From positions 1-62,000 of the forward strand of contig CAJNDS010002504.1 of NCBI GenBank assembly GCA_905221605.1: a stretch of DNA of 62,000 bases, given 5' to 3'. Positions 1 through 10,053 of the stretch are shown here, piece after piece; within the stretch, counting starts at the first letter, position 1, and every line of letters begins with the position of its first letter. The notes beneath the pieces are model-generated. The model saw only the letters and a list, made by a program, of their open reading frames with translations. It ran no database searches and was not told the DNA's origin. The DNA is from Symbiodinium natans (lineage: Eukaryota > Sar > Dinophyceae > Suessiales > Symbiodiniaceae). Made by a program: the position numbers and the translations under genes.

Positions 1-2119
1 CGATGCGCAAAGAGAAGCAGTTGCACATCGTCCTTCCCTCAGGACATAAGATTCCGATTCATCACAAACTAACATATCTAGGGGTGCAGCTAAGCTATGG
101 ATCCTACAAAGACCAGACTGTTGACTATAGGATCGCCCAAGCTCAAGGCAAGTTTGAGCTACTTCGACACATCCTGTGCTCCACTAAGGCCTTGGAGGCT
201 TCAAAGAAGTTGGAGATCTGGAGGGTCTATGTGGAATCCTCACTCTTGCATGGGCTTGTGGCCACTGGCATCACCTCATCAGATCTTCAGAAGCTTCAGA
301 GTAAATACTCGAGGATGCTAAGATCCATCTTTAAGCAACATCAGCACTACAGCCATATTGACACGAAGACTCTGTTCGAACAATATAAGGTTCAGACTCC
401 TCAAGCAGTTTTGATCAGCCAGATGAAAAACTATCAAGATGCACTAGATGCCTGTCAGAAGTACAACCCGGATCAGAATATACAGTGGTATCTGGGACTT
501 AGAGGTAGGATTGTTGCGCTGCAACAGGAGCTTCAGAGCATGCATTTGGACCTGACCGAGGCAGACCAGGAGGTACCGTGCTCTCTGTGCGATCGGAAAT
601 TTTCCAGCGCTAAGGGTCTTCAGCAACATACTCTGGTGAAGCATGGAGGACAGCGTGCGAATCAGCTAGGCCCAAAATTTCAGGTCACTGTGCATAGCTG
701 CAAAGGACTTCCGCAATGTGCGGCATGCAACAGGCAGTTGCGCACAATGCATCAACTTCGCAGACATGTGGAGTCAGGCATCTGCCCTCAGCTGCACGAG
801 CTGAAAGAACGAGCCAAATCCTGTACAAGCTCAGAAAGCATAGCTATGATCTATCAGTCTAGCGTGCAGGAACAACTTAAGAAGGATCCTGATCTTCTAC
901 TAAAAAGAGACATGTCACTCAGCATCTATTAACGAACTGCAGTCTCTGTGGGCAATACATTGTTGGCCACAAAGGAGTGAAACAGCACATTCAGAAAGCT
1001 CATCCCGCTTTCTGGGCACAATCCTCGGCATCCATTCTTGCCAACATGCGAACACATAAGCGCCTCCTGCACAAAAAAGAAGAATGTAGGTATTGTCGCA
1101 TTGTGGTAGATGCTCCAGTACGCCATGCAGAGCAATGTGTGGTTCTGCTTCAGACATACGCCATGAGTGCAGCTTGTGCCAAGCCTCTGGAACTGCCAGA
1201 TCTCTTCAGTGCAGATCCTCCAATTAGCCAGGTGAGAGGAAGGGAGGCTTCCTCCCAGGAGGCTTCCTCCAGCAGCCGAGCTTCTTTGCTGACATACACT
1301 GCACGCGTCTCGGGTCGTTCAACCACTGCACCTCTCACAGCTTCCATGCAAGACGCTGCCTGGCGTCTAGCTTATCATAATCCGCATCAACTGTGCTATG
1401 CACACACGGTCGTTCATATCCTTATCTCTCTCTTGTCAGACGGACTGTTCCCAGATCCTTCTTTAAATTCCATCCTAACGGAAATAGGTTCCCTGAATGG
1501 CAGATCCTCTCATGCGGATGTTCGGAGGTTGCGACATCTTCGTCCGCTGCTAGCAGGATGGCGATTACGACCCAGGCAGGAGGATGCATCTCAATTTCTG
1601 TTGCATATCTCTCAGCGTATTCCAGATCTTTCATCAGATAAATGGGAGGCGCGAGTTCATATCTCAGCACCGGAGGAACGCATAAGTGTTGAGGAAAAAG
1701 GTGGCTTGATTCTGTATCTACCCGAGCCGCCGGATGGACTCTCGACTCTTCAGCAATCAGTAACACAATGGACGAACAGGGGTAGTGTGTTTGCCTTGCT
1801 TCCAGATACAAGACTCATTTGCTTACAAATTCAAAGATTTGATCAGCAAATCAAAACTTCCCGCCCACAAGCGCTGGACACAGTCCTTGAGATGCCAATG
1901 TTTCTAGATAATGGAACATCAACGGAAGCAGTGTCTTTTCGTCTCTATGCATTCATTATCCATATCGGCGAAGACTGGAGCTCTGGACATTACCGAGCGG
2001 GGTTTTGGAGAGATGGAGTTGCGTACCTAGCTGATGATAGTGATCCGCCAAGATGCACCATGCTCCTCTCGGATCAAATATGCCGAGGATCGTACTTGGC
2101 CTTCTATGTAAGAGATTAG
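1..2119 (+). pseudogene. Retroelement polyprotein, copy 1 (partial, one frameshift)
   Basis: The frame is open from the window edge to 932 and resumes in another frame up to the stop at 2119. The break is in an A-run at 902-906, which has five A where copy 2 has six (7395-7400), so a one-base loss is the likely cause. Before the break lie the region after the RT palm and two zinc-finger-like modules. After it lie two more modules and a USP-like domain. That domain keeps the Cys box (NPHQLCY), the LQIQRF box, and the His box (SGHY) followed by an Asp pair. It is clearly diverged from copies 2 and 3 although the catalytic residues are unchanged, which suggests that the function was selected before the frameshift arose. 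Confidence 0.88.
1243..1270. repeat. Double GGAGGCTTCCTCC palindrome, 5' border of USP cassette in copy 1
   Basis: Two adjacent copies of a 13-bp near-palindrome (GGAGG-CT-TCCTCC) are translated in frame as a Glu/Ala/Ser-rich stretch between the last zinc finger and the USP-like domain. Upstream, copies 1 and 2 are almost identical. Immediately downstream they diverge. Equivalent motifs lie at 7737-7764 in copy 2 and 13998-14025 in copy 3. Confidence 0.85.
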
Positions 2120-2182
2120 ATTCAGCCAGGCAGCCATGAGGCAGGCCTTTGCCCAATTGTCAGCACCCGCCAAGTCCAAGCA

Positions 2183-2216
2183 CGCATGCGGAGGTTTCCT
2201 CCGGAGGCATCCTCCG
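2183..2216. repeat. CGCATGCG plus double GGAGG/CCTCC palindrome, 3' border of USP cassette
   Basis: An 8-bp palindrome CGCATGCG runs into two GGAGGNNTCCTCC palindromes. Copy 1 differs from copies 2 and 3 upstream of this point, including just after the stop codon, and matches them closely from here on. The same motif lies at 8627-8660 and in the corresponding place after copy 3. Confidence 0.8.
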
Positions 2217-3143
2217 CAGCAGTGTTCTTTCTTAAAGAAGACCTATCTGCCTGCTGTTGCTTAAGGCAACTCGGCATGAATGCTGCCCTGCGCGCAATAA
2301 AGCCATGATCTCGTGCTAAAAGTACAGTCTCTTGCATGAACCTTCACATGCGGAGGTTTCCTCCGGAGGCTTCCTCCCCGGTAGTGTTTCTTACAGTAGA
2401 CCGATCTGCCTGCTGTAGCGTAAGGCCAAGCTTACCCATTTTTGTCCCTGAACCTGAAGCATCTGTAAGAGCCCTGTGCGCACTTCCTTTGACCCCAGCA
2501 AAATTCCCCCCCGAACATGTGAGGCCTCCTCAAGGACGGTGGGTTCAACTTAGAGTCACTTTTTCGGATGCAACCTGCCTTGTCGCAGCGCTGGCCCCGA
2601 GAGCCGTGCAAGGTGTCCCAGGTCAGGTGCTTCCCTCTTCGCAAAGTACTCGTATCTATGTGAGACCTCCTCCAGCATGGTGGGTTAAGTTCGGTTAGTT
2701 GGGGTCACATTTTCTCGACCAGGTATGAAATTTTGCCCTGTCGCAGCGCTGGCCCCAGGGGCCGCGCAAGGCGTCCCAGGTCAGGCTTCGCAAACTCAGC
2801 TTCCCTGCATCCAATTTGGGCATCCTACTTGGAACGTGCAAGGCCGCCTTGGTGCGCTCTGCCTACGGCCCTCTGCCAGTTGTTTAGCGTTACCTGTGTG
2901 AGACGTCACTAGACGGGAACGCTGAGTGTCGGCCTCACCAGAGGTACGGCTCGCTAAACAGCTGGTGCGTGGGTGCTGGGCGCAGTGACTTTTAGGGTGA
3001 TTCATTGCATCAGCTTAGGAGGTTTCCTCCTGAATATCCTTAAGTACTCTGCCAAAGCAGATTCAGTATAGCAGGTAGTGAGACCTGGCAATCTGGAGGA
3101 AGCGATCCTCTCGAAGTCCAAAAGGCCGGACTGTGAAATAAAA

Positions 3144-3182
3144 AAGGCGGGTGAGACCTTCTATATCACACTTGCCCGCCTT
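3144..3182 (+). other. Conserved 3' UTR stem-loop
   Basis: AAGGCGGG at 3144-3151 pairs perfectly with CCCGCCTT at 3175-3182 across a loop of about 23 nt, with extra pairing possible inside. The stem is unchanged in the copy 2 and copy 3 UTRs (around 9659-9697 and 15912-15950), while one loop base varies. Some LINE reverse transcriptases recognise a 3' stem-loop in their RNA, so a recognition role is possible but not shown. Confidence 0.55.
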
Positions 3183-3519
3183 AATCACACCAAACTCAGC
3201 TAGCGCACAGCTATAGCCTGCAACACAACATCGGGGCCAGCCGGCACTGCAGCAGTCGCGGGTGCAGGTGAGCCAGTAGGAAGCGGTCGTAGGGTGCCCA
3301 GCCAGCACAGCGCTATCGCAGCCCTGAGGGGCGGATGCATTCCACATACTCGAACATAGCTGTGCACAACAATCCTTTCAGCAGCCCTGAGGGGCGTGAA
3401 GTACGAACTAGCAAAGACTGCTGGAGCTCCCAAGGCGGATACAGAGTAGCCGACTTGCCGAGGATCCAAAGTGATCAGAGGTCCACATGCTGATTCTGGC
3501 AGTGAGTGCAATGCAAAAT

Positions 3520-3775
<256 letters not shown>

Positions 3776-3793
3776 GTAAGATTCTGGCCCAAG
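3776..3793 (+). other. Possible relic of the dinoflagellate spliced leader at the copy 2 5' end
   Basis: The first 18 bases of the element, GTAAGATTCTGGCCCAAG, end directly at an ATG (3794). The last 13 match the end of the dinoflagellate spliced leader (ATTTTGGCTCAAG) at 11 positions, both differences being T-to-C, and the leading GTA also aligns. The left border is fixed by comparison with copy 3, where different DNA precedes the same GTAAG. The leader sequence is established knowledge recalled from memory; relic status is inference. Confidence 0.4.
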
Positions 3794-6700
3794 ATGAGGA
3801 TTTTATTTCTCGTAGCCGTAGCGAGCTTTCTTGGGTGCCTGGGTCCCAAGTCCCAGGGTCCAGCCATGGATCAGAATCGAGGGTTTCGGGAAGTAGCGCC
3901 CCCCGATGAAGCTGAGCAGCATGCGCAGCGAAGTCAGCTAACCATGAACAAAACCGGCAAGCGAAGCTACCAAAGAGCTTGTAAAGTTGCCCTGGCGAAG
4001 GGAGCAGCACTTTACAAAGGCCGTCTTCTGACAGCTCAGGCTCTAGGAGCTCATGAAGGACAATTCGCGTCTCCTGCGAAAGCGGAGAGGCGTTCTTTTC
4101 AACCGAACAGACAGATCCATCACAAATTTGACATGGAAGTCCTTACTTGGAACGCAGGCTCAATTACAAGTCGAGTTTGGAACGAGATTCTGGCCCTTTT
4201 GGCAACAACAGAGTACAAGAACATCAAAATCGTTTTCCTGCAGGAATCGCATTGGCAGCAGGACCAGGTCTACAGCTCAGGCCCGTGGTCAGTCCTAACC
4301 TGTGGCTCAACAAGCAGACACAAGGCTGGCCTGGTTGTCTTGGTGCATAGCTCACTGGCTCCTCTTTCAGAAATTCGCAGCACTTCCATTGTTCCAGGGC
4401 ATTTGCAGCACGTCATGATCCCGTGGCAGAGATCCAGAATACATCTCCTGAACCTGTACCAGCACGTCTGGGATTCAAAGCTCTCGAAGACGGAAAACAG
4501 AGGCAGGAGAAAGGACGTGATGACACAGCTCGAAAATCGAATACAGAGAGTCCCACAACGTGACTTCTTGATTGTGGCTGGGGATTTCAATGCGCATGCG
4601 GTGACTGAACGTCCTCATATCGGACCAAGTGTGCCTCATCGAGTACGGTTTGCAAATGCGGATGTGAAGACACTGCCCTCGCTCTGCAAATCCTGTGGAC
4701 TAACTGCGCTGAACACATGGGCTTCTGGCCATCGCAGTACGTATGCTAACAGTGATGGCACATATTCCTCTCAGATCGATTTTTTGCTGGTCAGACTGCA
4801 CGATGCTCGGAGGAGATCCAAGGAGGCCTACTCGGATAAGAACTTTCCTGTGGCTGCCTACAGAGATGGATCAAAACACTTTCCAGTGCGAGCCACTCTG
4901 TTCATTCCTCCTTACAGTCCTACACCCAGCAAGCCACGGCCGTTTGATGCCACAGCCCTGGATGCGAGCTTTCGGCGGAAAGATGACAACTGGCAGGCAT
5001 ACTCACATCGTCTGACGGAAGCAGTGGTGAGGACAATGCAAGTGAGACCGTCTTGGCAAGAACTGGATGAAGTGATGGTTAGTGTATCAGCTGAGCACTA
5101 TCCTCCTCCACGCAAGTCTCAGCCAGTAGCAGGTCCAATTCATCAGGAATATTGGAAGAAAGTGCGGCAAATCCAGGCGCACAAGAGGGCTGGAACCGAG
5201 CATAATTCAGAATGCCAGAAGCTTGTGGAGGACATCAAGGAGGAGGCGCGGACTTTCAAAAAACAGCAAAAACAAAGAAAGCTAGAGAAGCAAGAGCAGT
5301 TGCTTCTACAAGCCCAGGAAGATAAAAGGCAACAATCCCACAAACTGGCTCATACTCTCAGGAAACTTGCTCCGTGGCGCCCAGTGCAGAGAGTCAACCT
5401 AAGGGATCAAGCAGGTGAGCCGCTTGATACGGAGGCCTCATTAAAAACTATGCGCGAATACTCGAGTCAAATCTTCTCCAAAAGTTCTCCTTTGCACTCA
5501 GTAGCTGCTGTGCCCAGAGCAGCGATCACCGCCTTGCAGGTATCCTCACAAATCAAGACAGTGCCAGTGGGGAAAGCAGTCCCCAGCACCTCAGCCCCAG
5601 TATCAGCTTGGAAGAGTCTAGGTCCTGAAGCCCACGAACACATAGCAGGTCTAATCAACTCTGAGGTGTCCCAATCAGAAATTTCCCCTTATCTAAAGGA
5701 CCCTCGAATTGCATGGATCCCCAAGCCGGGCAAGCCAGCCACCGCCATGCAAAACCTGAGGCCCATAGGAGTCATCAGCGTGCCAGGCAAAGTGCTAGCA
5801 GGCGCAGTGAAGACTCGCATTGCACCAGCACTGCAGGTGAGCTCACAGCTTCAGCCTCAGTTTGCGTACATCCGGCAGAGGGGGGTGCGGGACGCTATCG
5901 CGAAAGCATGTCAGCACCTTGATTTCGCGCAGCAGCTCCGTCAAGAGCATCGCAGGGACCTGCACAAGTCCCAATGCGGAGCCAGGCAGGCTCAGCTGTC
6001 AGGGGCACCTACTATTTCGGTTGATCTGAGCAAAGCTTTTGATTCTGTTAATAGACATGAGCTGCTAGCTGCCTTGGATCGCCTGGGAATAGACCCTGTT
6101 ACGAAAGAACTGGTAGTTCAACTACACAGTGAGACCTCCTACAACATGGGCACAAGTGGACTAGAGATTCAAGTTCCCACTTCTTCAGGAATCAAACAAG
6201 GTTGCAAGCTAGCCCCGGCATTGTGGTCTGCGCTGACACTTCTAGTCATGAGCAGAATGGAGCAGAAATGGGGCCCAGATAGCAAGCAAGCTAGGGACAT
6301 CCTAACGGTCTTTGCAGACGATTTCCTGCTCCAGGAAACCTTCTCGAGCTTTCCTGAACTTCAGAAAGTCCTGCTCAGAATAGAGGCTCTCTTTCAGTCT
6401 CTTGAGGACGTGGGGCTGGAAGTCAATCCAACGAAGTCCAAAGCCTTGCTAATGGTTCAGGGCACTCAGCAGTCCATCTTTCGCAAGAAGCACACGATGC
6501 GCAAAGAGAAGCAGTTGCACATCGTCCTTCCCTCAGGACATAAGATTCCGATTCATCACAAACTACATATCTAGGGGTGCAGCTCAGCTATGGATCCTAC
6601 AAAGACCAGACTGTTGACTATAGGATCGCCCAAGCTCAAGGCAAGTTTGAGCTACTTCGACACATCCTGTGCTCCACTAAGGCCTTGGAGGCTTCAAAGA

Positions 6701-8613
6701 AGTTGGAGATCTGGAGGGTCTATGTGGAATCCTCACTCTTGCATGGGCTTGTGGCCACTGGCATCACCTCATCAGGTCTTCAGAAGCTTCAGAGTAAATA
6801 CTCGAGGATGCTAAGATCCATCTTTAAGCAACATCAGCACTACAGCCATATTGACACGAAGACTCTGTTTGAGCAACATAAGGTTCAGACTCCTCAAGCA
6901 GTTTTGATCAGCCAGATGAAAAACTATCAAGACGCACTAGATGCCTGTCAGAAGTACAACCCGGATCAGAACATACAGTGGTATCTGGGACTTAGAGGTA
7001 GGATTGTTGCGCTGCAACAGGAGCTTCAGAGCATGCATTTGGACCTGACCGAGGCAGACCAGGAGGTACCGTGCTCTCTGTGCGATCGGAAATTTTCCAG
7101 CGCTAAGGGTCTTCAGCAACATACTCTGGTGAAGCATGGAGGACAGCGTGCGAATCAGCTAGGCCCAAAATTTCAGGTCACTGTGCATAGCTGCAAAGGA
7201 CTTCCGCAATGTGCGGCATGCAACAGGCAGTTGCGCACAATGCATCAACTTCGCAGACATGTGGAGTCAGGCATTTGCCCTCAGCTGCACGAGCTGAAAG
7301 AACGAGCCAAATCCTGTACAAGCTCAGAAAGCATAGCTATGATCTATCAGTCTAGCGTGCAGGAACAACTTAAGAAGGATCCTGATCTTCTACTAAAAAA
7401 GAGACATGTCACTCAGCATCTATTAACGAACTGCAGTCTCTGTGGGCAATACATTGTTGGCCACAAAGGAGTGAAACAGCACATTCAGAAAGCTCATCCC
7501 GCTTTCTGGGCACAATCCTCGGCATCCATTCTTGCCAACATGCGAACACATAAGCGCCTCCTGCACAAAAAAGAAGAATGTAGGTATTGTCGCATTGTGG
7601 TAGATGCTCCAGTACGCCATGCAGAGCAATGTGTGGTTCTGCTTCAGACATACGCCATGAGTGCAGCTTGTGCCAAGCCTATGGAACTGCCAGATCTCTT
7701 CAGTGCAGATCCTCCAATTAGCCAGGTGAGAGGCAGGGAGGCTTCCTCCCAGGAGGCTTCCTCCACCAGTGGGATTCGGTCTCATCAGGCACCAGCAAGC
7801 TCCCAGCGAGACGCACCAGCAGAGGGGAGACCTTCGTCAGTGCCCGTCACAGCCTGGTCTCTGGCCTATCATAATCCGCATCAACTGTGCTATGCACACA
7901 CAGTAGTGCATATCCTTGCCTCGCTTGCATCAGAGGGTATTCTTTCTGATCCATATCTGAGACAAATATTGACGGAAATTGACGCAGTAGGGGGTCGTTC
8001 TTCTAGTGTGGATGTTCGTAGGCTGCGACAGCTACGTCCTCTGCTGACGGGATGGCGATTCAGACCCAGGCAAGAAGATGCATCCCAGTTTCTAGCACAT
8101 ATCATTCAGAGATCCCATGTGCTTTCAGCAGATGTTTGGGAAGCGAGGGTTCAAATCACAGCACCCGTGGAAAGAATCAGCGTAGAGGATAGAGGGGGTT
8201 TGATTCTTTTCTTGCCTGACCCACCAGATGGCCTCTCCACACTACAGCAAGCCATTTCTCAGTGGGCGCACAGGGGGAGCACCTATGGGCTACTCCCGGG
8301 AGTGAACCTGGTTTGCATTCAGATCCAAAGGTTTGAGCACTTGGAGAAAACAAATCGGCCTCAAGTTTTAGACACAACTCTGGAGCTTCCAGAGTTTATA
8401 GATAATGGCACGACAACCGCTGTGGTCAGCTTTCGACTATATGCATTCATCATTCATCTAGGAGATGATTGGAGATCTGGGCATTATAGGACAGGTTTTT
8501 TGAGAGAAGAAGTGGCGTATCTCGCAGATGATGACCGCTCACCACGGCGAACTACGCTCCTCTCGGATCAAATTTGCCAGGGATCGTATTTGGCTTTCTA
8601 CGTAAGGGTCTAG
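3794..8613 (+). pseudogene. Retroelement polyprotein, copy 2 (one frameshift)
   Basis: EEP endonuclease, RT, four zinc-finger-like modules and USP-like domain are in the same order as in copy 3. The endonuclease keeps the WNAG, QESHW, GDFN, QIDFLL and SKHFPV boxes. The RT keeps VDLSKAFDSV, SSGIKQGC and FADDF. The frame starting at ATG 3794 stops at 6574; the remainder continues in another frame to 8613. Comparison with copy 1 (AAACTAACAT) shows one A missing near 6565. The break differs from that of copy 1, so each copy is intact where the other is broken. A frame extending 5' into the GTT tail is an accident of that repeat lacking stops. Confidence 0.9.
7737..7764. repeat. GGAGG/CCTCC palindrome pair at the chimera junction of copy 2
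   Basis: The paired 13-bp palindromes mark a sharp change of relationship. Upstream, copy 2 matches copy 1 (about 99%) and differs from copy 3. Downstream, it matches copy 3 almost perfectly and differs from copy 1. The motif is in frame in the hinge between the last zinc finger and the USP-like domain. Confidence 0.85.
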
Positions 8614-10035
8614 CTCGCTCTACCTTCGCATGCGGAGGTTTCCTCCGGAGGCTTCCTCCGCAGCAGTGTTCTTTCTTCTTAAAGTAGACCTATCTGCCTG
8701 CTGTTGCCTAAGGCAACTCGGCATGAACGCTGCCCTGCGCGCAATAAAGCCATGATCTCGTGCTAAGATGTATAGTCTCTTGCGTGAAACTTTCACATGC
8801 GGAGGTTTCCTCCGGAGGCTTCCTCCCCGGTAGTGTTTCTCACAGTAGACCGTTCTGCCTGCTGTAGCTTAAGGCCAAGCTGACCCATTCTTGTCCCTGA
8901 ACCTGAAGCATCTGAAAGAGCCCTGCGCGCACTTCAGAACATGTGAGGTCTCCTCCAGGTCGGTGGGTTCAGCTTAGGGTCACTTTTTCGGATGCAACCT
9001 TGCCTTGTCGCAGCGCTGGCCCCGAGAGCCGTGCAAGGTGTCCCAGGTCAGGTGCTTCCCTCTTCGCAAAGTACTCGTGCCTATGCGAGACCTCCTCGTC
9101 AAGTTCGGTCAGTTGGGGTCACATTTTCTCGACCAGGAATGCAATTTTGCCCTGTCGCAGCGCTGGCCCCAGGAGCCGCGCAAGGCGTCCCAGGTCAGGC
9201 TTCGCAAACTTAGCTACCCTGCCTCCAACTTGGGCATCCTTCTTGGAACGTGCAAGGCCGCCTTGGTGCGCTCTGCCTACGGCCCTCTGCCAGTTGTTTA
9301 GCGTTACCTGTGTGAGACGTCACTAGACAGGAACGCTGAGTGTCGGCCTCACCAGAGGTACGGCTCGCTAAACAGCTGGTGCGTGGGTGCTGGACGCAGT
9401 GACTCACAGTAGGGTGTCGGGGTAGCCGCGCTTATTTTTCACTCTTTTGCAGTGCTGAGTACTTGATATCGGAGGCTGCCTCCGTGCCAACTTCAATTTC
9501 TTCAATTTCTTCATTGATTCATTGCATCAGATTAGGAGGTTTCCTCCTGAATATCCTTAAGTACTCTGCCAAAGCAGATTCAGTATAGCAGGTAGTGAGA
9601 CCTGGCAATCTGGAGGAAGCGATCCTCTCGAAGTCCAAAGGCCGGACTGTGAAATAAAAAAGGCGGGTGAGACCTTCTAAATCACACTTGCCCGCCTTAA
9701 TCACACCAAACTCAGCTAGCGCACAGCTCTAGCCTGCAACACAACATCGGGGCCAGCCGGCACTGCAGCAGTCGCGGGTGCAGGTGAGCCAGTAGGAAGC
9801 GGTCGTAGGGTGCCCAGCCAGCACAGCGCTATCGCAGCCCTGAGGGGCGGATGCATTCCACATAATCGAACATAGCTGTGCACAACAATCTTTCAGCAGC
9901 CCTGAGGGGCGTGAAGTACGAACTAGCAAAGACTGCTGGAGCTCCCAAGGCGGATACAGAGTAGCCGACGTGCCGAGGATCCAAAGTGATCAGAGGTCCA
10001 CATGCTGATTCTGGCAGTGAGTGCAATGCAAAAAT
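8614..10035 (+). other. 3' UTR of retroelement copy 2
   Basis: Nearly identical to the copy 3 UTR from the stop codon onward and to the copy 1 UTR from the CGCATGCG palindrome (8627) onward. It contains the same palindromes, internal duplication and stem-loop. Relative to copy 1 it includes about 110 extra bases near 9405-9520, also present in copy 3. No gene is seen. Confidence 0.8.
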
Positions 10036-10053
10036 GTAAGATTCTGGCCCAAG
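10036..10053 (+). other. Possible spliced-leader relic at the copy 3 5' end
   Basis: The same 18 bases as at 3776-3793, here preceded by the 3' end of copy 2 instead of a GTT tail. The shared start at GTAAG in two different junctions defines the element 5' terminus. It abuts the ATG at 10054, leaving a 5' UTR of only 18 nt. Confidence 0.4.

Larger units (their letters stand above)
2120..3519 (+). other. 3' UTR of retroelement copy 1
   Basis: This is about 1.4 kb of noncoding sequence conserved in all three copies. It contains further GGAGGTTTCCTCC palindromes (2183-2216, 2351-2378, 3017-3031). It also contains an internal duplication: roughly 2518-2650 resembles 2660-2800, with a shared core beginning TCGCAGCGCTGGCCCC. 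A perfect 8-bp stem lies at 3144-3151/3175-3182. The block GCAGCCCTGAGGGGCG occurs twice (about 3320 and 3383). No credible gene is present; the small reading frames here are not conserved as proteins. Confidence 0.8.
3776..10035 (+). mobile_element. LINE-type retrotransposon copy 2, full length, frameshifted
   Basis: A full-length element of about 6.26 kb lies between the GTT tail of copy 1 and the first base of copy 3. Its first 250 bp are almost identical to copy 3 (one or two differences). Its endonuclease-RT-zinc-finger core differs from copy 3 by roughly a fifth of bases (estimate by eye) but is nearly identical to copy 1 where the two overlap. From 7751 to the end it is nearly identical to copy 3. 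It has no long GTT tail: its last bases (GCAAAAAT) are followed at once by the start of copy 3. Confidence 0.9.
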
